From NCBI GenBank assembly GCA_023935145.1, contig CM043700.1:22643501-22707500 (forward strand): a stretch of 64,000 bases of DNA, read 5' to 3'. Of the stretch, positions 12,101 through 22,658 are shown piece by piece. A program made the translations under genes and the position numbers. Within the stretch, counting starts at the first letter, position 1. Each line of letters opens with the position of its first letter. Source of the DNA: Bretschneidera sinensis. Its lineage: Eukaryota > Streptophyta > Magnoliopsida > Brassicales > Akaniaceae. The notes under the pieces are model-generated. The model saw nothing but the letters and a program-made list of their open reading frames with translations, was not told the DNA's origin and did not search any database.

Positions 12101-15100
12101 AGGACTTATTTGTGTTCTTCTTTTTACTTTTAGTTTTTGGATGAGAAATATATTATAAAAACCATGACTGCCTTTAGGTTATATTTGTAGTGGGAATAAT
12201 TGAAGTTTTTAACTCGCTTACAAGGTTGGAAAAAGTCTACAAATAAAATTCAGTTATAAACATAACTGAAAGTGAACAAAATTTGTGAATGCCAATTATT
12301 CTAGATGCAGTAGGGAGTATTTAAGAAATTAAATTTCTAAGGTGTTGGCCTTGAGATTAAAGAAAGTAATGGATATTAAAATATTGGATGTTGGGTAAAC
12401 TGCCAATGAAGTGGTGGTGGCAAACTCAATAGAGCATTATATTTATGACTTAAAACGTAGGTAAACTGATTTTTGAAAAAAAAAAAGGGTTACAGCTATA
12501 TAAAAAATGATCGATAACTTACACCACAACTATGTTAAGTGTATATATCACAGGAACTTCCTGACAAATAACCAAGTGCGAAAATGAATAGCTTGCCAGA
12601 ATGCAGGCACCAAATTTAAAATCATTTCCTGAGAATTGCTACAATATGAAGCATATGAAGCACTACAGAGGCAAATATGAGTATAAAACATAGACAACCA
12701 GATGCAGATTGACGAGTGGATGAACACCTAAGTGTACACAAATGACTCCACAAAAAAAGGGGGGAAAAGAACAAATAGATGCATATTCTCCATTCAGCTG
12801 GCCATCATGCAATGTACATGATGAAAAAAGAAGAGTTACTACAGTACTCCAAAACTCCTACTCAATATACACTATTCATGTAAGAGAAGGGATTTCATGT
12901 TACAATATCCATAAATATTTGCATAAAATCTATACCTTAGGCTTTGCAGACCAATTTGAAGGCTTAAAGGTAGACAGACGCCTCAGTAAATCCCCTCTTT
13001 CCCATGGCCGACATGGACGTCTTGATGTTCCAAGAGCAGAACCACCAGCACTTGTGCTTAATGAAGTCCAAGGAGGCTGGGAACCAACACAAGATAGAGA
13101 AGCTGCCTTGGAATTATGTCCATGACCAGACCACTCTATACTGCCAACATTTGCAGGTACAGCAGGTGAAGATGCCCCAGCAGAACTAAAAAAGGCAACA
13201 TGCATCATGCATTATAAATCAGGATATAAATATTACTGAACACATTTCATTATAAGTAAATAAAATAAAAATAGATATTCACTCGTCAAAAAAAAAGGCA
13301 TTCAATAGATCAGCATCCCCTAAATACCCCGTCCAAACTACTACGAATATGATTTATTTCACTTTGCACATGCTCAGACCTTCTAGATAAACTCCATACC
13401 CAACATATCATATTGCTAGGGTGTGGGTTGTTCTATACTTCTGTACAAAATATTTTTTATAAAGTAAAAAGTAGTATAAAAGCATCAAGTGGGTGCAACC
13501 TATTTACAAAGAGAATATCTCTACAAGAAAACATTTCTATAACTCTATAAGATTAAGTTGATTTACAAAAAAGTTTCCCTCAACCCAAAAAAAAATAAGA
13601 AGATTGAACCAACCCTCTTTAAAAGAGGTGCTATATTTCTAGAAATTCTCAAAAGCTTTGTTGTTTCTTTCCAACCACACCATCCACATAATAGAAAGAG
13701 GCATCAAAGCAATAACTTTCCTCTTTTCTTTCGGAACCCGAGAACCATTCCAAGCCCAAATTTCTTCAAGAACAGAACAAGCACAAACCCAAAAGAGACC
13801 CATGACCCAAAGGGCCATCTCACAAAGTTGACGATTCCAAAAGCAACTAAGTAAAATGTGATGAATGAATTCGGCTTCTTCCTTTCAAAAGGTGCAATGA
13901 TTCACCAAAACTTTTCCTCTTTTCAAAAGGTTGTCAATGGTAAACGTTCTACCCCAAGTAGCCTCCCAAGCAAATAAAAAGCCACTTAGAAGGGGCACAA
14001 AACTTCCAAATAGCTTTCCAAGAAAAGCCTGAATTTCCTATAAAGCCAAAAAGACCTTATAGAAGGAGTTGACTTCAAACTTCCCACCCGCCAAAAGCCA
14101 CCATTTCACCATATCCTCTCTTACCAGGTCAAATTGTACTAGATAGATCTTCTCAAAAAAAAAAATCTTCTACTTCTTGGAGTTCCCAATTTGGCACATT
14201 TCGGCTAAACGAAATGTTCTAAGCCACCATACGAGTAGTCAAAGAAGCACAATTACAAACCAAGGCTTCTTTGTCCCTTTATAGAGCATAAGCACCTGAA
14301 AATGGGTCTTCCAAAGTGGTATCACCATACCAAATCATGCCAAAAACTAATAGAGACACCATTACCCACTCCAAAGGACACCCGTTAAAGAAATTCATTC
14401 CATTCCTTCGTAATCCACTTCCAAACACCTACCCCATACACCCCCACCCTCAATTATAATTAAAAAAAAATCCCATAGATCCCCCTTACTTCTTTAGAAA
14501 TCCAACCATTATGGTCCACATATTTGGCACAAACAACTCTCCTCCAAATATGCTCCTTTTCATTAAAGAACCTCCATAACCATTTCCAAAGAAAGCTTTA
14601 TTAAACAAAGCGAGTGATTTGAGCTTGGTTTAGTTGATTAAAGATATGGCTTTGACGCAAATAGTAAATACGTGTTGGAACTTAATAAACTCCCAGATGA
14701 TTGTGGAAATTTTAGGTCAATGCAGCACATCAGTTCTGGTAAATTTATGCTTCAACATCCATATTTCAAGGACTCAAACCACTTCTTTTTTACATGTTCT
14801 TTCCCAAATGATGGTACTTCAAATATTTTTCTTATTACTAGAAATGAATACAATATACTTAAATTCTTTGGAAATGAGAATAATTGAAAGCAAGGCACAC
14901 TAATACAAGGTACCAACCACCAGAAATAGTTTAATTTAAGCTGACATGTAATTGCAAGATCAAAGAAATTAATTTAACAAAAAATGATGTTTGTTGATAA
15001 ATCTAGGTATTTTTTTCATGTTTTATCACATAAGTATCATTGCATTTTACCATTTCAGTCACACAGCATATGACTTTCCAAAAGCGAATAATGTGGAATA

Positions 15101-17178
15101 CTGTTGTTATGGCACACAAGAATCTTGCTCGATTGTTCCTTCCTTTTTCTCAATATTATGTAATTTTTTTCTGATGAATATGTTATTAGCATTCGCTCAT
15201 ATGCATTCTCTTTACAAAAGCACAGATTTCAGGAAAGCAATTTTAAATACCTCTCACCCACTCAACATGAAACAAAATTTGAACACAGTCCACACTTATA
15301 AATATACCGAGTAATGTTTAATGTGTAACTGATGCGAAAGGCAAAAGGAATTTTGGGGAAAAGGATAAAACTGTTCTTTAACTTTCCTCTAGAGACAAAA
15401 ATAATGGGAAAACGTAAAAAGAAAGATAGAATATTATTTAGGGACAGAGAACGTCTTGCTTTGTATTCTAGCATGCAGGCTAGCACAAGTAAACTTTTAA
15501 GGCGATATATGTAGCACATACTCCAATGCAATAGAAAAAACACTTTGAAATGGAAACCTAGTTTTTCCTTTTTACATATAAATATTAACTTCTCATATTC
15601 TATTAGATTTACATAATAACTGTTCATTACTCTACAAAGCTAATGAGATCTTGGTTCATACTTTTTATTTTAAGCTATCTAACCCTAGAAACTGGAAAAT
15701 TTCTGTATACGTCAATACATAAGCAGTCTAATTTAAGACTTCCTAAAATTTCAGGTCATTCTCAATTAGTTTATCTTCAACATACATTCAACCTCAGATT
15801 TCTCCCTTTACCACATTATAAACTTTAAGATATCAGGAGCTCATTCATTGGCGTTTCCTTTTTTTAATAAGTAGCTCATTAACTAGGTGTTAAACCAGAT
15901 AATTCAACTTCAAGTTCACAACATGCACATAAATTACAAATAGACAGAATCTTTAATACATTATAAACTTTAAGATCCCAACAACTCTTAATCGGGTGTT
16001 AAACCAGATAGTTCATCTTGAAGTGCACAACCTGCATGTAAACTATAATGAAAAGAAAACCTGAATGCATGTGAGTTGACCAAGTGAAGCTATTCAGAAT
16101 AAAATGGTCCAAAGAAGAAAGGATTTATATGTCAGGCTGCATTTAGTTTCCCTTTTTTTGTCTCGATGTTAAAAATTTATTATCATCTAGTCCAGCTCCA
16201 TCTTCAATTTTTTCAGCAATCTATAAGCAAGAGGTTGAGAATCAAGCATAAATTCAACATTCTTTCTCTCTATCCAACTCTTTATAACCATTTTAGTAGC
16301 CAACAAGACAGCAGAAAATCATGCACAGCGCGTACCTATGAAACCCAATTTTCTTATCCACCGAACAAAATCCAATATGCAAAAAGCAGATCCAAATGTT
16401 TCTCATCACTAAACCCATAAGTATTAAATTTTTTGAAATAAAATACTGAAATTACCACACTGCCTAGTTCAGTTACAGAGGCACAACAAAAATAAATACA
16501 TTATGGATTACCATGGAATTAGTTCCCAAAAGCCTGTAATGCTTATGTGTGTGAGCATAGGTTTGCTTGTGCGGCCAGAGAGAAAGAAAAAAAAAAAAAA
16601 AAAGAGATTGTTCCATACATAAAAATGTGTAAGTTTGATTGAGTTAACCAAACGTAAAAGGGTAGTAATTTACTATGTTGATTATTTTACCATTTTTTAA
16701 CAACTTATCAGCAGGAAAAACAACAATCAAAATTGAACTTCCCGTTCCTTTTCCTCCACTACCGAAAAAGCACGCAGCACCAATCCCACCATTCAAACAC
16801 CAAAAATCCTAATCCTAACCCCACATATAAAAACAAGAACACTGTAATTCTTTCCACTACTTGAGTTCCCTCCCTGCGCAGTTAATGCCTGAGCATTTGT
16901 ATGCGTGGATAGATACATTAAAACGGATGAACTCAACTTTCACGGTAACCAAACACAATTCACAACCACAAATCTCACCACACAAACACACAAAAACCCA
17001 ACACTAAGCCCCAATTCACAAAAACTGAGCGAATTCAAAACCCTAGCTCTGCTAGTCAATTCAATTCCAACAAAAAAAAAAGAAAAACATAAAACTAAAC
17101 CCTAACTTGTGCGCAGAACAGTGAGAAAGAGAGAAGGAGAGGATTGATTAAATACCTCCCAGCAGGAGTGGGATCCAT
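3155..17178 (-). CDS. ILP1: C3HC zinc-finger / Rsm1-like (NIPA/IAP-like) protein, ILP1 homologue, 7 coding exons, 953 aa
   Basis: Coding exons, in transcript order, are 17178-17156, 13185-12936, 11637-11514, 10394-10048, 9943-8152, 6407-6154 and 3226-3155. All junctions are GT-AG, phases agree throughout, and the sum is 954 codons including the stop. The start context is MDPTPAG, the beginning expected for this family. Residues about 90-155 form the C3HC finger: C113-x2-C116 followed by H148-x3-C152 and the CPW motif, preceded by the AQRGW block. A second BIR-like unit is split between exon 5 (CSLCG) and exon 6 (HNKFCPW), matching the Rsm1-like half. The long acidic, Ser-rich middle (exon 5, 597 codons) looks disordered. 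Relatives are the Arabidopsis IAP-like/ILP1 nuclear proteins, of very similar length and related to animal NIPA and yeast Rsm1. The protein is inferred to be nuclear. Introns are large (up to about 4 kb) and carry transposon debris. No coding lesion is seen. Confidence 0.93.
3578..3840 (-). repeat. 3' LTR of the small intronic retroelement
   Basis: Direct repeat of 4687-4949 with scattered substitutions. It ends TGCATCA on the plus strand, beside the polypurine tract. Confidence 0.75.
4687..4949 (-). repeat. 5' LTR of the small intronic retroelement
   Basis: Direct repeat of 3578-3840. Its inner edge adjoins the tRNA-Met primer-binding site at 4674-4686. Confidence 0.75.
7280..7817. repeat. 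269-bp perfect-to-near-perfect tandem duplication in an ILP1-like intron
   Basis: The stretch starting AAGAATAAACAGACCAGCTT occurs at about 7280 and again at 7549, an exact offset of 269 bp. The second copy runs to GCAGGTATA at about 7818. I see a single difference between copies (GCCTCAG versus GACTCAG). It lies entirely within the intron between exons 6407 and 8152. Confidence 0.9.
13640..14500 (-). mobile_element. Decayed 3' end of a LINE (L1-type) ORF2, zf-RVT region
   Basis: Minus-strand translation gives, across several frames, pieces typical of the zinc-binding reverse transcriptase C-terminus of plant LINEs: a WHDLWCGD block, a KVFLAL-like segment, [12 protein letters not shown] and [13 protein letters not shown] segments, then an NHC...FIHHILL block. 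Many stops and frame changes intervene. It lies in the first intron of the ILP1-like gene, in the same orientation. Domain recognition is by eye, so the limits are approximate. Confidence 0.6.
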
Positions 17179-17275
17179 GGTCCCTCCAGAGCTGATAACC
17201 TCTTCTCTCATGCTTCCCTTCCTCTTCGAAAATTTGTCGAAATGAAAAACGAAATTGTGGGTTGATTGTTGCCCC

Positions 17276-17282
17276 TTTTATA
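17276..17282 (-). promoter_or_regulatory. TATA box of the ILP1-like gene
   Basis: On the minus strand the sequence reads CTATAAAAGGGG about 100 bp upstream of the ATG at 17178. That spacing would leave a 5' leader of roughly 65-75 nt. The end of the Tat element's LTR lies only about 210 bp further upstream. Confidence 0.6.
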
Positions 17283-17489
17283 GCGAGTATAGATGCGTGG
17301 CGCATAACGTTAAAGTCAAAAAAACTCCGCGGCGTGGGAAATCGGACCGGATCATGGGTCGGGTCTGACCGAAAATAATGTTGGTGCCAATTTGGTTTGG
17401 TGGTTAAAACTTGGGGTCCTTTGATAATTTTCTATCGCTTTGAATATTCCATTCAAAATCAGTTTTTATTACACCGTACTTTTATGATA

Positions 17490-18245
17490 TGTTGATGCCA
17501 AAAAATAGTTGGTGCTGATGTGGCCCGAATGTTGACGTGGTCTGAGTGCTGGTGTGGCATGGGCCTGCACAAGTAACAAAGATGAACTAAAGGCGCTTAG
17601 AAGGAGGAGAGAATGAGACCTCTGATGGCACTCCGAAGCTTAAGTTAGCAAGGGCTTTTAAGGAGAAGCCGATGGCTCAAAAGAAACCGAGGGTTTAAAC
17701 AGTTTGACTGCAAGTGCAGATGTGTATGAATGAATCGGTGAAGTCCATACCTTGGCCCATTTATAGTTGTCTGTCGATTTGGGGGTTTGATTACAAGCTC
17801 AGGAGAGGTGGCGCTGTAGGGTGGTTGCAGGTCGTAGGGTGGCTGTAGAGCTGTGGACATAGGCAGTCATAGGGCGGCATGGAGCGGCTACGGACGTAGG
17901 CCGTCGTAGGGCGGCGTGGAGCGGCTGCGGACGTAGGCAGTCATAGAGTGGCGTGGAGCGGCGGCAGGGCGATGTGTGCAAAGGGGGCCTAGATGTAGGA
18001 TTCTTGGGCCATTCTCCATTGGGTTGGAGAGTATATTGAGCCGAAGCATCTACGGGGCCAGAGAATTTACTGGGCCGATCCTTGGACCGGAGTATCCATT
18101 GGGTCAGAGCATTCTGCTCGGCCTGGAGCTTATTTGGGTTGGAGTATTCTGTTGGGCCTGGAACTCACTTGGACTAGTGTTCATTGGGTTAGGGAGTTTG
18201 TTGGTCATGGAGTTTACTTGGATTGGAGTATTTTGGGCCATATCA
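17490..18245 (-). repeat. 3' LTR of the Tat element (756 bp)
   Basis: Matches 35464-36097 from TGTTGATGCC to CCATATCA. It contains about three copies of a 37-bp GC-rich unit around GACGTAGGC...GGAGCGGCT (about 17855-17965), whereas the other LTR has about two; this explains part of the length difference. Confidence 0.85.
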
Positions 18246-18496
18246 CAGGCCCTTCACTTCTTTGAGTACATTTATGTGTTTAAGGAAGTATTGTGTGGGA
18301 CAGACCTTCAATGGAGTTGAAGAGGTACGCGCGAATCAAATCGATGTTAGATGGCTGTCCTCGAGAGCCGATTCGTCATTCTCGGGAGGTGAAAAGTTGT
18401 CTGGGGAAGGTGAAAAGGTCATCTCGAAACCGTAAAAGTCTTATCTTTTTCCCTCTTTTGCATTAACTCCTCTTTGCGGAATGTGTTTTCCCTTCT

Positions 18497-18504
18497 TATA
18501 AAAA
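18497..18504 (+). promoter_or_regulatory. Candidate TATA box of antisense unit 1 in the Tat element
   Basis: CTTATAAAAAGGGG lies on the plus strand, opposite to gag-pol, about 107 bp before the ORF at 18611. An AATAAA follows at 19204-19209. Confidence 0.4.
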
Positions 18505-18610
18505 GGGGCTCCTGACACAGTTTCTTTTTAAATTGAAACGAGTTTGGTTTCTTGCGAGGCTTAGCTTTACTTTCTACTTGAGGGGCCACTCTCGGACCTA
18601 GGAAGTTCTG

Positions 18611-18997
18611 ATGGTCTTGCTGTTGGGGAGGAAAGGGAGTCAGCAGTTTCTTGAGGGATTTATGGAAACCAAAGAGAAAGACGAGAATACTCTAGAGGAG
18701 GACTGTGGCTCAACGAACATGGACCTCTTCCTGATTTCAAGTGGGGGTCAAGACCTCTTTCAGATTCCGAGTGGGAGCAAGGACCTCTTCCAGATTCCGA
18801 GTAGAAGCGGAAAAGGTTCCTTGTGCCATGAGCTTCTCGGTTCCTTGAACTTATTGGAACCGAAGAAGAATAGGGGGAGCGGCCGTCCTCAAAGGAGTAC
18901 CACTAGTTCATTTAAAGCCAGGAGGGGGGCTGTGTCTCTGGATGGTGGGCTTCTTGGGCCTCGAGTTTCTTGGAACGGAAGAAAAAGAGGGGGTTGA
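18611..18997 (+). CDS. Hypothetical antisense ORF 1 of the Tat element (128 aa)
   Basis: The frame opens about 110 bp after a TATA-like sequence and about 205 bp before an AATAAA, so a short antisense transcript is plausible. The protein has no fold I recognise. It starts with a hydrophobic stretch, then contains three imperfect copies of a roughly nine-residue unit (DLFLISSGG, DLFQIPSGS, DLFQIPSRS), and ends basic and glycine-rich. The internal repetition suggests expansion of a short DNA unit rather than a conserved enzyme. It lies between the 3' LTR and the 88-bp tandem array, on the strand opposite to gag-pol. It may be non-coding; nothing but the open frame and flanking signals supports translation. 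Confidence 0.3.
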   Translation: MVLLLGRKGSQQFLEGFMETKEKDENTLEEDCGSTNMDLFLISSGGQDLFQIPSGSKDLFQIPSRSGKGSLCHELLGSLNLLEPKKNRGSGRPQRSTTSSFKARRGAVSLDGGLLGPRVSWNGRKRGG

Positions 18998-19203
18998 GGA
19001 GGTCCCTTAGGCCTGGGGCTGTCTCTGGTAGGTGAGCGCTTTCAGTCTCAAGAGGGTGCCATGAAGAAGGCAAAGGGGCTGGGACAGCTCGTGTACTAAA
19101 CTGCCTAAAAAGCTTGGTGTTTTGGTTTTCCCTTTGTACTTCGAGACCATTAGGGCCTTATTTACTTTGTACTTCGAGGTCGTTAGTTGTAATTCTTTGA
19201 ATT

Positions 19204-19209
19204 AATAAA
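19204..19209 (+). terminator. Candidate poly(A) signal of antisense unit 1
   Basis: An AATAAA lies in a TTTGAATTAATAAAATATC context, preceded by T-rich TTTGTACTTCGAGG repeats. These are typical plant near-upstream elements and sit on the plus strand of the Tat element. Confidence 0.35.
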
Positions 19210-19299
19210 ATATCTTTTTTCTTTCAATCTTTGTCTTATATGATATCCTTGCCTTTCATACTTATTCAATAAAATGAACTTGATTTTGGGCACAATGTG

Positions 19300-20150
19300 G
19301 GAGAAATGCTTGAACTAGGAGAAGTTTGGTCGAGTGTTTCGACAACTGTCTCGCAATGCTCGGTCCTGGAGAAATTTGGTTGAGCATTTGACAATCAGTT
19401 TAAACGCGCGGACCTGGAGAAACTTGGCCGAACGTTAGACAAAACTCAGACTTTGGAGAAAACTTGGTCGAGTGTATGCAACGCAGCTCATACGCTCGGA
19501 CTTTAAAGAATACGACCGAGCGTTCGGCAAGGCTCGGACTTTGTAGAAAACTTGGCCGAGTGTATGCAATACAGCTCATACGCTCGGACTTTGGAGAATA
19601 CGACCAAGTGTTCGATAAGGCTCGAACTTTAGAGAAAACTTGGCCGAGCGTATGCAATGCAGCTCATACGCTAGGACTTTGGAGAATACAGCCGAGTGTT
19701 CGACAAGGCTCGGGCTTTGGAGAAAACTTGGCTGAGTGTATGCAACACAGCTTATATGCTCGGACTTTGGAGAATACGATCGAGCGTTCGACAAGGCTCG
19801 AACTTTGGAGAAAACTTAGTCGAGCGTATGCCACGCAGCTCATATGCTCGGACTTTGGAGAATACTGTCGAGGGTTCAACAAGGCTCGGACTTTAGAGAA
19901 AACTTGGCCAAGCGTATGCAACGCAGCTCATACACTCGGACTTTAGAGAATACGGCCGAGCGTTTAACAAGGCTTAAACTTTGGAGAAAACTTGGCCGAG
20001 TGTATGCAACGCAGCTCATACACTTGGACTTTAAAGAATACAGCCAAGTGTTCGACAAGGCTCGAACTTTAGAGAAAACTTGGCCGAGTGTATGCAATGC
20101 AGCTCATACGCTCGGACTTTGGAGAATATTGGCCGAGTGATCAAGACTTG
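19300..20150. repeat. 88-bp tandem repeat array inside the Tat element
   Basis: The word CAGCTCATA (or a one-base variant) recurs at 19484, 19572, 19660, 19748, 19836, 19924, 20012 and 20100, exactly 88 bp apart. Each unit contains two related half-units built on CTCGGACTTTGGAGAA and TTGGCCGAGCG. More diverged half-units extend left to about 19300. The array lies between pol and the 3' LTR, just upstream of antisense unit 2. No coding role is apparent: the frames that cross it are by-products of the 88-bp periodicity. Confidence 0.95.
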
Positions 20151-20407
20151 GAGAAATTATGTTCATGTGGCTTCCCCCTCCTTGCTTACGTGGGCTTTTT
20201 CTCCACTTTGGGCCTACTGGGACTTTCTTTTTGTAGGCATGATGAACGATGATGGCTGACAATAAATGGTGGCGTATGGGTGACAGCAGAGGGTATGTCT
20301 TAGCGACAACTGGCACCTCGGTGTCCAGAAGCGACACCTGAGGGGACTACAGGGGGTGTGCTCTGACGTGTTGAGTTAATGCGCCTCGTTATTGCTGTCA
20401 CAGTCTT

Positions 20408-20414
20408 TATATAA
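20408..20414 (+). promoter_or_regulatory. Candidate TATA box of antisense unit 2 in the Tat element
   Basis: TATATAA is followed by a GGGAGTTTCCCC run and a pyrimidine-rich CTCACTTCAATCCTCACTTAG stretch resembling a plant transcription start. The first in-frame ATG is at 20539, about 125 bp downstream, on the strand opposite to gag-pol. Confidence 0.45.
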
Positions 20415-20538
20415 GGGAGTTTCCCCTCACTTCAATCCTCACTTAGCATTTTTTAGAGCATAAGTTCAGCAAGAGATAGTTTGAGAGCGCTCGGCCTTTT
20501 TAGGAGTCTTCCTCAAAAGTTCTTATAGGTGAGTTAGG

Positions 20539-22528
20539 ATGTCCAGTGGTAGCGATAGTAGTGGGGCTTTGTAGAGGGATTTAGGAGAGGTAATGGGCGT
20601 CTCTTCTAGTGGCGAAATCTCCTCCCAGGAGACGACCCGTAATGGTAAGGGTCATGCCCTCGTGCCTTATATAGAATGTGGAGAGGAGAGCGAGGATGGA
20701 GAGTCATCCGGAGAGAAAGATGTCCGTGTGTCAATGATAATTAGGGATGACACCATAGATACCGAGAGAAAAGAGTGGATGTTCGAAGCGATATTCCAAG
20801 TGTGGTGAAGGAGGCTAGCCTTGTGGAGACGCAGATTAAGTACAGAATCCCTCTGGATTATCATATGAGGGCTCCGGAGGGTGAGGAGAGAGCCTGCGAT
20901 GCCCTTTCAAGCTGGGTGCCTTACGAGCTGTGTGTTTATGAACATCAACTTAAGGCTGGGCTCTGGTTCCCTCTTCATCCTTTCCTCTGCTCAGTGCTCA
21001 GATACTTTGGTATCGCACTAAGTCAGCTGGTGCCCAACTCGATCCGGCTGATCCTGGCATTCATCGTTGTGTGCCAGGAGGTGGGAGGGGTATTGAGCCT
21101 CAATGTGTTCAAGGCCCACTTCCAGCTATCCCAGTTTGGTCATTTTAGGTGGGTTATCGTTAGCTCGAGATGGCGGAAGAAGTACTAAAGGAAAAGCCCT
21201 CTACCATAAAGAGGTGGAAGAGGGGTTTTTTCTTTCTTTGGAGTGCTGAGAGCTTCGACATTCCCCTTAATTGGAGTTTGGAGTGTGTTGGCAAGTGCAA
21301 GAGGCCGCACCTCCTACACCGAGAGCAGGAGACGTTGGAGGCAATACAGGCCGTGCCTTTGGATATCAAGGTACTTGGAGATAACGAAGAACTCCATAGG
21401 AGCGGCCTGTGTCCTCTCAGCCTTCCTCCGAGCCTCGAGCATGGTAGCCCTTGGTTTTTCCTTCTTGTAGTCACTTTGATTTTATATTTCAAGTTATTAA
21501 TGCTCGTCCCTTGTGCAGATATGGATGTAGCTGCCAAAGCCATGGAGAGAGTGAGACACATGTCTCGAGAGAGGAAAAGAGCTGTAGAGGCTGACAACTT
21601 GGAGCAAGAGCAAAAGAAATCCCGGGTCTCTGCCCTGGTGCCCGTAGCTGAGGAGAGTCCAACGATGGTGCCAGTTTCAATGGGAAAGGTGCATCAGGCT
21701 GCTCTCACTCCTCCCTCAGGGCCGTCCTCCTCTGGGTGAGGATCAGGGGTCGCTGCCACTTTCATACCACAGTGGGTGCTATGGGGTGACGATTCGGTGT
21801 TCGTTCACCCAAAGGTTGCGCATGAGCACCTCATTTTGGGGATCTCTCCTCGTGACATGCTGGAGCTCTCGGCGAAGCCCTTCGAGGCGTTGTGTTTGGC
21901 TGCGGAGACCGCCTTCTCCCAGGTAACGCCCCTTTGCCTTATTCTGGTTTTTATTTTACTTTATTTTCTTCTAATAATGTTCGCGTTTCAGGCTGGAGTC
22001 CTTGGCGGCGTCCTTTCTCGACGCTGTGTAGATCTGGGTGATCGCTTGGCAAAGACCGACTACAAGCTGGAGGTGACCCAGGAACTTGTTCGGGCTTTGT
22101 TTTCTTCCCTGGAGTCAGCCGAACGGTCCAAGGACGATGCAATCTTTAAGAGGGACCAGCATCACTAGTCCAAGGATGCCCTTAGAAAGAAGAGAGACCT
22201 GGCCCGAGCCCAGATGGAGGAGATGGTCGTGAAGGCTCCTGAAAGAGAGGAGAAACTGCTGGATCAGGTCGGGGACCAGATCCTGACCGGCCTCAATGAG
22301 GTCAAGAGACAGGTTGTGCTCTTTTATCTAGGGCTCGATTTTTTAGGTCTCGATCTTTGTGCTCCTTTATCCGGGGCTATTGCTACTGAAGGAGATGCGG
22401 CGGATATTGCCGCAACTGGCACCGAGGAGGCCGCAGCGGATGGGGCCCAGGAGTCTGCTGGAGGTGATGCCCAGGATGCAACGGGGGGTGAGGACGAGGC
22501 CCAGGAGGTCCCCATTTCCTTAGAATAG
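20539..22528 (+). pseudogene. Antisense accessory gene of the Tat element, 'putative gypsy-type transposon' (PF04195-like) protein, degenerate
   Basis: This is a plus-strand reading path antisense to gag-pol. Its core (about 20830-21130) carries YRIPLDY, RACDALSSWVPYELCVYEHQL (split here by my reading), LRYFGIALSQLVPN and FKAHFQL, which resemble the PF04195 family of antisense ORFs in plant gypsy elements. An IKRWKRGFFFLW block follows. The C-terminal part is a helical, Glu/Lys/Ala-rich region. Two introns are plausible from GT...AG limits and phase: 21444-21518 and 21923-21991. Lesions include TAG at 20572, a frame change near 20780 and another near 21170. An AATGAA poly(A)-like signal lies at about 22592. 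The function of the family is unknown; being antisense, its introns would not be removed from the element's genomic RNA. The Pfam assignment is by eye. Confidence 0.6.
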
Positions 22529-22658
22529 ATTTTGTGCTCTTTTTGTATTCAGGGCCGATAACGCCCGATTTTGTACTTCTATTTTTGACTTAATGAAATT
22601 TCGGAATTTCTCTCATTTTCTCGAACTTTCAACTTTATTAAATTTTTGTTTTTACATT

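Noticed and set aside
19400..20140. Multiple overlapping open frames of 60-160 codons on both strands.
   Set aside because: They arise from the 88-bp tandem array and simply translate the repeat; no independent evidence of coding.
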